This document shows, one piece after another, positions 30,910 through 36,286 of a DNA stretch of 36,286 nucleotides. Position 1 is the first letter of the stretch. Each line of letters opens with the position of its first letter. This DNA is from a virus. The notes below the pieces were generated by a model. It searched no databases and was not told the origin of the DNA. It was given only the letters and a program-made list of their open reading frames with translations. The stretch lies in the IMG/VR virus record IMGVR_UViG_3300030430_004864, positions 1 to 36,286 of that record; one strand, 5' to 3'. A program made the translations under genes and the position numbers.

Positions 30910-32777
30910 TATCTTCTCCCGTCGCTTCTAAGTTCTAATCTAGTAGCACCTAACCTCCATCCTGCTCCAATATTACCAGCGTCACCATCATTAGATTCAA
31001 CTCTAAGGACAAATTGTCTGCCTCTTGATCTGATGAACGCTTGTTGTGTAGACGGGGTGATTACTGAACTAGAACTTTGACTGAGTGAGTCACCAGGGAA
31101 ATTACGTGTTTTTGTAATTAGTTTTACATTACCCTCTTGCCCTGATATAAATTTGAAATCAGGTATGAGTTTGCTTACAAAAACAAATTGCTCTCCATCT
31201 TCTACATCAATATCTGCTGACTCAATAAATACACCAGTCATTTCTGATCCGTCGTCATCAAAGCCTACTTCGTGTTGAAATAAATTTGGGGCTTTGACGG
31301 CTTGTGGGAAAGGTTCAACTCCTGAGTCCAACCAAGCAGTCCTCACCAACTGTCCATAATACCAAATACCGTCTTCATAGTTGTATATGACATAACGGTT
31401 TATTTCTGAATTTGTGTTCCCATCTGAATCTTTTTTACCAGGATAAAACCAACCGACCTCGTTGTGTTCTTTATTAGAAAAAGCAAAAATTTTAAAAGCT
31501 TGATCTACGTTTAGGCCGTTAGTAGGATCATTAAATACAAAGTTTTTTACCGAACAAGGTAGTTTTTGTACTGCACCACTATACAAATAAAAACTATCGT
31601 ATGACATAAAAAATACACCACCAGGAGCTGTTATAGCAGCTTTGGGACCAATCAACCCAGTAGAATTATCTATTAAATTTATAGAAAAAGTAAAAGGTGG
31701 TCCTATAAATTGCATACTATAAACAGAAGTATCTGTAAAAATTACTATTTCTTGTCTTGCTTTTACGCCACCAATAATTTGCGAACCGGACGATAATCTG
31801 ACAGAACCTGCTGTATTGGTTACTGTTGGATTAAATTCTATTTCATTTTCTTGATCACTAAAAGCAACTAACATAGGATCAATAGTACCAGTCCTATTAC
31901 CGCCTGATATAGGATCTGCTCCCAAAACTATCAAATGCCTATCGGTTTCTGACGTTAAAACTTGCAAACCTACTGTAGGCACTTTACTTGCACTACCTAC
32001 TGTTGATAATTGCACAGCTCTTGTGCTCGTGCCATCTGATTCTACCCATCTGTAAATAGAACCACCTCTAGCGTTAATTATTAAATTTTCACCAAAATTA
32101 TCGTGTGACCATAATCTAAGTTGATTTAATGAAGATAAAGAGTTAGTTGAGCCCCAAGTTCCGGTATTCCAACCATTTACACCCCAACCTGTACCAGCAA
32201 CAAAATTATCTAAACCAACATTTATTTGATAAACACCATCGACACCACTGCCACCATTACCTGTATCGCTTGAATTAGCTGTAGCTGAGGCTGTTATGGT
32301 GTAAGTATTAGCGGTTGGTGCTGTAACTATTTGGTGTTCAGTATTCAAAACTGATGCTGTTATGTTGCCACCCAAAGAAACTGCTTCGCTTATAGTGACG
32401 AAATCACCTACTACTGCGCCGTGACTGTTATCAGTTACAGTAATAGTACTCGAACCATTTGTTGCTGCGAAAGTAATACTATTTGAAGAGGTTTTACGAA
32501 TTGGTGTAATATCAGCAAAAGTACCGCCGAACTCAACATAATATTTTAAATTAGTACCAACCCCTAAATACTTTTCACCTGTGTTACTTATCCAGTTATG
32601 TAATGCTCTAGCTGTCCCTTGATATGTGTCACTTGTAAGTTTTTGCCAACCACCAAATTTTTCTGGTCGACCAAATCTAAATCTTACTAAGTTACAATCA
32701 AACCAACCACCCTCTGAGTCGTAAGCGGTTCCTTCTCTGTCAATACCTGCTTTGAAGCTTAATTTTTTTATAGCCAT
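30909..32777 (-). CDS. P22 gp10-like tail / DNA stabilisation protein (622 aa)
   Basis: The N terminus reads FKAGIDREGTAYDSEGGWFDC followed by NLVRFRFGRPEKFGGW, which resembles the opening of P22 gp10-type packaged-DNA stabilisation proteins (a 'G...r.gt.y...grw.D.n.vR' pattern). The rest is strand-rich with many Gly/Asn/Thr turns, as expected for a beta-propeller-like tail hub. It lies just upstream of the tail fibre gene and shares its stop region with the fibre ATG. An alternative is a generic tail hub or tubular protein. Confidence 0.55.
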   Translation of the reverse strand: MAIKKLSFKAGIDREGTAYDSEGGWFDCNLVRFRFGRPEKFGGWQKLTSDTYQGTARALHNWISNTGEKYLGVGTNLKYYVEFGGTFADITPIRKTSSNSITFAATNGSSTITVTDNSHGAVVGDFVTISEAVSLGGNITASVLNTEHQIVTAPTANTYTITASATANSSDTGNGGSGVDGVYQINVGLDNFVAGTGWGVNGWNTGTWGSTNSLSSLNQLRLWSHDNFGENLIINARGGSIYRWVESDGTSTRAVQLSTVGSASKVPTVGLQVLTSETDRHLIVLGADPISGGNRTGTIDPMLVAFSDQENEIEFNPTVTNTAGSVRLSSGSQIIGGVKARQEIVIFTDTSVYSMQFIGPPFTFSINLIDNSTGLIGPKAAITAPGGVFFMSYDSFYLYSGAVQKLPCSVKNFVFNDPTNGLNVDQAFKIFAFSNKEHNEVGWFYPGKKDSDGNTNSEINRYVIYNYEDGIWYYGQLVRTAWLDSGVEPFPQAVKAPNLFQHEVGFDDDGSEMTGVFIESADIDVEDGEQFVFVSKLIPDFKFISGQEGNVKLITKTRNFPGDSLSQSSSSVITPSTQQAFIRSRGRQFVLRVESNDGDAGNIGAGWRLGATRLELRSDGRR

Positions 32778-32826
32778 AACCTTAAGATATTCTATCTCGT
32801 TGTTTTGATTTAAGCTAGATGTAAGA

Positions 32827-33273
32827 TTAGATGTGCAAAATATCTGATTCCATCATGTTTGCTAAGTCATTTGCTCGTCCTTTGACTTGTTTAGCCCATT
32901 TGCTATCTAACATTTGCTTAGCTGCTTCTTCGTAATCTTTTGCGTGTATTGCGTATAACATGTTGTTAAATTTAAACAACCTATTGCCTAAGTTGAAATA
33001 CATATTAATTAAAACTATTTTTCTTGTTTCTGATAAGTCTTTAAAACAATCTATTTGAGCGTTAAGTATTTTTATACAGTTTTTTACATCATTTCTAAGA
33101 AGATACTCGGCTTCTTCTTGCGATATACCACCCCCTAGTCTTTCATCTATCAGTCTGCCGTAACCAATAGTTAAATATTTTTCTGGGGTAGAGTCTTCGT
33201 AAGCATGAGAGACAAAACCCTCATGTAATTTTAGCTGTTCACAAACTTTTTGTTCTAAATTATCACTTATCAT
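32827..33273 (-). CDS. T4-type lysozyme endolysin (148 aa)
   Basis: The protein shows the full T4 lysozyme triad: Glu18 in LHEGFVSHAY, Asp27 in YEDS, and Thr35 in YLTIGYGRL. Downstream helices include ISQEEAEYLLRNDV and LINMYFNLGNRLFKF, typical of glycoside hydrolase family 24. It cleaves peptidoglycan between MurNAc and GlcNAc. No signal peptide is present, so release needs holins, such as the two encoded at 11308-12205 or the small membrane proteins encoded just upstream. ATG 33273 overlaps the previous stop. Confidence 0.9.
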   Translation of the reverse strand: MISDNLEQKVCEQLKLHEGFVSHAYEDSTPEKYLTIGYGRLIDERLGGGISQEEAEYLLRNDVKNCIKILNAQIDCFKDLSETRKIVLINMYFNLGNRLFKFNNMLYAIHAKDYEEAAKQMLDSKWAKQVKGRANDLANMMESDILHI

Positions 33274-33491
33274 AAAATTATATCCTCGATTAGTAAGGCG
33301 ACTACACTACATATTAAACCTACTAATAAAACTATGAGTGTAGTCAAACCGCCTGATACTTTTTGTTGTAACTCTTTAAGTTCGAGCTCTATATCTATAA
33401 ATTTGTTAAATGCAGTTTTCCATCTTTCTGCACTTTCTTTTTGATGCACAGATAATTCAAGGTGAACATCTGCCGCTGTTTTTCTGGCCAC
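33270..33491 (-). CDS. Small coiled-coil membrane protein, XhlA-like (73 aa)
   Basis: A soluble coiled-coil half (WKTAFNKFIDIELELKELQQ) is followed by one membrane helix (LTTLIVLLVGLICSVVALLI) at the C terminus. This is the layout of XhlA-type lysis accessory proteins and some spanin or holin partners. The start is GTG 33491, three bases from the previous stop and with no Shine-Dalgarno, so translation is probably by re-initiation. The overlap with the lysozyme gene supports a lysis role. Confidence 0.6.
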   Translation of the reverse strand: MARKTAADVHLELSVHQKESAERWKTAFNKFIDIELELKELQQKVSGGLTTLIVLLVGLICSVVALLIEDIIL

Positions 33492-33492
33492 T

Positions 33493-33591
33493 TTATTTTT
33501 TAAACTTTTCTAGCCATTGTGGTTTATTTTTAGATACCCAGAGATATCCAATAACACCAACTAAAATTAAAATTAATATGTAATCTATCAT
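33493..33591 (-). CDS. Tiny membrane peptide (32 aa)
   Basis: ATG 33591 overlaps the previous stop as ATGA and the frame closes with TAA at 33493-33495. The peptide has one hydrophobic helix (YILILILVGVIGYLWV) and a basic tail (SKNKPQWLEKFKK). It lies directly upstream of the XhlA-like and lysozyme genes, so it may be a small holin, antiholin or pinholin. Function is inferred from place and shape only. Confidence 0.58.
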   Translation of the reverse strand: MIDYILILILVGVIGYLWVSKNKPQWLEKFKK

Positions 33592-33794
33592 TCTTCAGAC
33601 TCCTCTGCTACTTCTGTTTCTTCAACTAATTCTTCTACAGGCTCTGAGACAGGTTCTTGATACTTTTGTAAACCTTGTGAGATGTAATCTCGCATAGCTG
33701 ATATAACTTTAACTTCCTCTCCTTTGACAGCACCTCTTGCTAGAGATACTTCAATTAATTGTAACGATGTAATTAAAAATTGTTTTTCATCCAT
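33588..33794 (-). CDS. Small acidic protein in virion operon (68 aa)
   Basis: A helical N-terminal part (KQFLITSLQLIEVSLARGAV) is followed by a strongly acidic tail rich in Glu and Val (PVEELVEETEVAEESEE). It overlaps the tiny membrane peptide gene by 4 bases. Proteins of this kind are common between tail and lysis genes in marine phages; I recognise no function. Confidence 0.62.
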   Translation of the reverse strand: MDEKQFLITSLQLIEVSLARGAVKGEEVKVISAMRDYISQGLQKYQEPVSEPVEELVEETEVAEESEE

Positions 33795-33810
33795 AAAAAA
33801 AGATTATATC

Positions 33811-34863
33811 TTAAATTGCAGTAACAACCAAGGCACCTGCATTACTGACAGTAACACGATATTGAGTACCATTTGCTGATTTTAACACTACACCTTTGTC
33901 GGCGGTAAGAATATTCAAATCCCCTGCTGAATTTAAAGTAGCTTGTGTTGTAATACCTTTTTTGAAAGAAAATGCAGAACCAGCGGTAAAAGTCATAGTG
34001 TCATCTGCATCATGTGTATAAGTTATTTTACCCTCGTCAGGATCGGATGGGTGGCCAAAACAAAAAAATCCTGTGGCATCATTTGCTGAAATAATTTGTA
34101 TACCGCTATCGCCACCACCTTCTACTATCAACTCTGTTGCACCTGATGTTGGAGTAAAAGAACCAGCATCCGAACTTTTTATATGCAAATTACCAAGAGG
34201 TACAGTTTCACCTATACCAACCCTACCATTTGTTGCCAAAGATAAATCTGTATTTGTGCCTAATGTGCTACCTCTGCCTAATTGTAATGTGTCGTCTGTG
34301 TCATCTAATCCTAAGTAATAATCTTGAGCATTACCATCAAATATTACTTTTGTATCTTCTGCCCCACCATCTCCTATTGTTAAAGTTGGAGTTGTACCTG
34401 TAATTTTTACTGAATCTGTTAAAACTACATCTGTTAGAACTGAGACAATATTAGCAGAACTGCCGCCACCGTCAGAATAAACTGCCATAACAGAACCGTT
34501 AGCGATAGTGACATTAGAGCCTGAGCCTTGACTAATAATTATATTGTATGGGCCACCACTACCTGAATCTGTCGTAGCGTTCTCAATAAACCAAACTTTG
34601 CTAACAGTATTAGGAGCTAGAGTGATTGTACAATCGCTGTCTAATGCACCTGTGTATTTTAAGTACAAAGACCTGCCAGGATCAGTTGCACCATCTGCTA
34701 TCGTGGTAGTATGTGTGTCAGCATTTGTGGTTATGGCTTCTGTACCAAAACTAAATGCTTCAGCTACTAGTGATAAATTTGTGTTAGTAGAAGTACCCCA
34801 AGTGCCTGACTCAGCGCCTGTAGCTATTTCTTTGAGTCTTAAATCGTTATTATAACTAGCCAT
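33811..34863 (-). CDS. Tail-fibre-like structural protein (350 aa)
   Basis: The N terminus (YNNDLRLKEIATGAESGTWG, then TSTNTNLSLVAEAF) is a frequent opening of marine phage fibre or structural proteins. The middle is a Thr/Ser/Gly-rich beta region, and residues near 210 carry one copy of the GRVGIGETVPLGNL repeat that also builds the giant fibre. The end is strand-rich. It may be a short fibre or an adaptor for the long fibre; no chaperone domain is present. Confidence 0.6.
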   Translation of the reverse strand: MASYNNDLRLKEIATGAESGTWGTSTNTNLSLVAEAFSFGTEAITTNADTHTTTIADGATDPGRSLYLKYTGALDSDCTITLAPNTVSKVWFIENATTDSGSGGPYNIIISQGSGSNVTIANGSVMAVYSDGGGSSANIVSVLTDVVLTDSVKITGTTPTLTIGDGGAEDTKVIFDGNAQDYYLGLDDTDDTLQLGRGSTLGTNTDLSLATNGRVGIGETVPLGNLHIKSSDAGSFTPTSGATELIVEGGGDSGIQIISANDATGFFCFGHPSDPDEGKITYTHDADDTMTFTAGSAFSFKKGITTQATLNSAGDLNILTADKGVVLKSANGTQYRVTVSNAGALVVTAI

Positions 34864-34870
34864 ATGAGTA

Positions 34871-35308
34871 TTATGCCAATCTAATTATAGAATTGGAAGC
34901 TCCTGTTGAAGGGAAAGTGATGGTCAGATCACTTGCAGTAGCAGTAATATCTTTACCAAAATCTATCACACAAATAGCTTTATTGCTGTCAGTCGAATTG
35001 TAAATCAAAGCTCCAGCAGCAGTTACAGTAACATTAGAAAAAGTTAAATTATCAAAATCAACCACCGCTGTGGTGCCATCTGTTGTGGGTGTGCCTGTTT
35101 TTAGTGTTAGAGTTGCGCCACCAGAGGTGTAATTTGTACCTGACACTTCGCCACTTGTCGTAAAAGCAGTTGTACTTGCATCTAATGAAGCAGAACTAGA
35201 ATATAAAGCTAACTTGAAAGTATCAGGTGAACTTGCTTTGTTAAAATTATGTACGCCTTGTAATAACTCTTTTTTGAAAGAGGTTGTTAGAGTTGATGTA
35301 ATAGCCAT
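34871..35308 (-). CDS. Putative minor structural protein (145 aa)
   Basis: The product has a helical start (TSFKKELLQGVHNFNKASSP) and then alternating beta strands with Thr/Ser/Gly turns to the end (DLTITFPSTGASNSIIRLA). This family is common in marine phage virion operons, but its exact place (head decoration, tail completion) is not known to me. It lies between a fibre-like gene and a sugar-transferase-like fold gene, with an AAG-rich leader. Confidence 0.57.
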   Translation of the reverse strand: MAITSTLTTSFKKELLQGVHNFNKASSPDTFKLALYSSSASLDASTTAFTTSGEVSGTNYTSGGATLTLKTGTPTTDGTTAVVDFDNLTFSNVTVTAAGALIYNSTDSNKAICVIDFGKDITATASDLTITFPSTGASNSIIRLA

Positions 35309-35316
35309 AACTTATC

Positions 35317-36048
35317 TTACCATTTTTTCGGTTCAGGTGGGTCCTGTCGTCCTGCTACAAACTTTTGTGGTTCAGGCTCGGGTACTGCTCTTTGTTTGTA
35401 CTCGCTCCTACGCATAGCTCTATAATTACCTGTATCGTTTTGTAATACTACCATAGGATCATCTAACCTGTGATATCCGTATAATTTATCTTCAGAAGCT
35501 TCATTTTGGTCTAGTAAAGAAGAAGATCTAGCAATACCTATGCTGACACCTTCAGATTCGAGTTTAGAGAGCCAGTATTCTACACACCCTCTACCCTGCT
35601 CGGCAAAGTGCAAATTGCCTTTGTAACTGTAATCTACGCCAAATAGAGATAGTTTTCCTACTTTACACCAGTAAGCAAAAGCAACCGCATAAGCGACTGT
35701 ATTATTTAAGTAGGCAGATTTACCTGCCTGCATAACTTCGTTAATAGGATATTCGACAAGCCCTGGACATCTTTCATCTAATTCACAAGTATAAATTGGA
35801 CCTTGATGTGATGACAAAACTTTACGCATACCTGTTGTTTGTTTACCGGCATCCTCTGAATCTAGAAATCTCGAAGCTGGGTCCATCATAAATACTCTGT
35901 CGTGTATTATGACAGATGACACAGCATTTATAGCCCATACTTCATCAAAGTTAACACCATGACTTTTTGCAATATTATAATCTTGCCAACTAGCACCTAA
36001 GCCTACTATGGCAACGTGTTTGCCCTCTAGTTCTTTGATAGGTTCCAT
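35317..36048 (-). CDS. Rossmann/DUF115-like protein in virion operon (243 aa)
   Basis: Residues 10-30 read VAIVGLGASWQDYNI, a nucleotide-binding-like loop, then DEVWAINAVSS, VFMMDPASRF, and later AYWCKVGKLSLFGVDYSY. The pattern 'GxGxS...Waina....D...' with a late 'lfGvDys' resembles DUF115/MptE-like and sialyltransferase-like proteins. It may act on a sugar or nucleotide, but sits in a structural operon and is often annotated hypothetical in marine phages. The C terminus is Pro/Glu-rich (VPEPEPQKFVAGRQDPPEPK). Starts in a TAATG overlap. Confidence 0.5.
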   Translation of the reverse strand: MEPIKELEGKHVAIVGLGASWQDYNIAKSHGVNFDEVWAINAVSSVIIHDRVFMMDPASRFLDSEDAGKQTTGMRKVLSSHQGPIYTCELDERCPGLVEYPINEVMQAGKSAYLNNTVAYAVAFAYWCKVGKLSLFGVDYSYKGNLHFAEQGRGCVEYWLSKLESEGVSIGIARSSSLLDQNEASEDKLYGYHRLDDPMVVLQNDTGNYRAMRRSEYKQRAVPEPEPQKFVAGRQDPPEPKKW

Positions 36049-36286
36049 TAGGTTACATTGTTACGTAAAGAATCGTAACGGTATTCATCTCTTCTACTTC
36101 TACCTTCAGCTCTATTTTTAAGCCTTGCAAGTTCTTGTTGATATCTTGCTTCATATACTTGAAACATGTCAGGATCGCCTTTCATAAAGGTATAGCCCTC
36201 TAAAAGACAACCGTATAAAAGTAAGTTTCTAGCATTATTTGATAACCAAGTGCCAGTTGTATCTGTCACTAGTGAATTAGGTTTGA
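36048..36286 (-). CDS. SU10-type adaptor protein, 5' end cut by window edge
   Basis: Open to the right edge of the window; 78 residues are visible. A GTG at 36269 is internal and not the start, since the frame stays open. The block WLSNNARNLLLYGCLLEGYT, then FMKGDPDMFQVYEARYQQEL, matches the helical end of phage SU10-like head-tail adaptor proteins ('npdlylygaL.ea...l.dde....w...y...l..l'). It would connect the portal to the tail. Portal, scaffold and capsid genes are expected beyond the edge. Confidence 0.6.
   Translation of the reverse strand, partial: KPNSLVTDTTGTWLSNNARNLLLYGCLLEGYTFMKGDPDMFQVYEARYQQELARLKNRAEGRSRRDEYRYDSLRNNVT

Noticed and set aside
1-36286. Temperate phage or prophage
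   Set aside because: No integrase, attachment-site repeat, ParAB or bacterial flank is visible. One regulator and one inverted repeat are not enough, although missing genes could lie outside the window.

Overview
This window looks like most of the genome of a tailed, podovirus-like marine bacteriophage. It is strongly AT-rich and tightly packed, with ATGA or TAATG overlaps at many gene junctions. There are no tRNA, rRNA, integrase or bacterial housekeeping genes. It carries a phage terminase small subunit, recombination and replication genes, holins, a T4-type lysozyme, and a long virion block with a giant S74-type tail fibre and several large internal-virion-like proteins. The low GC and the protein types resemble uncultured marine phages of streamlined planktonic bacteria (SAR11 or OM43-like hosts). 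The host is an inference from style, not something the sequence shows.

Layout. Bases 1-3348 (+): an array of about 16 tiny, mostly acidic genes, including a zinc-ribbon peptide and a small membrane peptide, with the ribosome binding site of each gene embedded in the end of the previous one. Bases 3299-5273 (-): terminase small subunit, a few small unknown genes, and noncoding DNA with recognisable promoters; three genes appear to have leaderless transcripts. Bases 5346-6676 (+): RecE-type exonuclease, a DUF3310 protein and a small unknown gene. Bases 6692-8320 (-): a strong terminator, a DUF669-type ssDNA-binding protein, an unknown gene and a Sak4-type RecA-like ATPase, divergent from a helix-turn-helix regulator at 8397. 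Bases 8397-11314 (+): regulator, primase-polymerase/ATPase fusion, and a PD-(D/E)XK nuclease. Bases 11308-12205 (+): two holin-like membrane proteins separated by a large hairpin.

The most remarkable part is 12186-16970 (+): a curli-like module of csgF, csgG, a curlin-repeat protein, a FecR-domain protein, and a CHASE2-sensor class III adenylate cyclase with all catalytic residues. The five genes overlap one another, and two of their signal peptides are encoded inside the 3' end of the upstream gene. The module could build an outer-membrane CsgG/CsgF pore that exports the phage's own curlin-like protein, paired with a periplasm-sensing cAMP producer. It sits directly after the holins.

Bases 16954-36286 (-): the late virion operon, read right to left. 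It runs from an SU10-type adaptor (5' end cut by the window edge) through small structural proteins, a lysis cluster, a P22 gp10-like protein and the 2265-residue tail fibre to four large putative ejection proteins. Portal, capsid and terminase large subunit are not in the window and presumably lie beyond the right edge.
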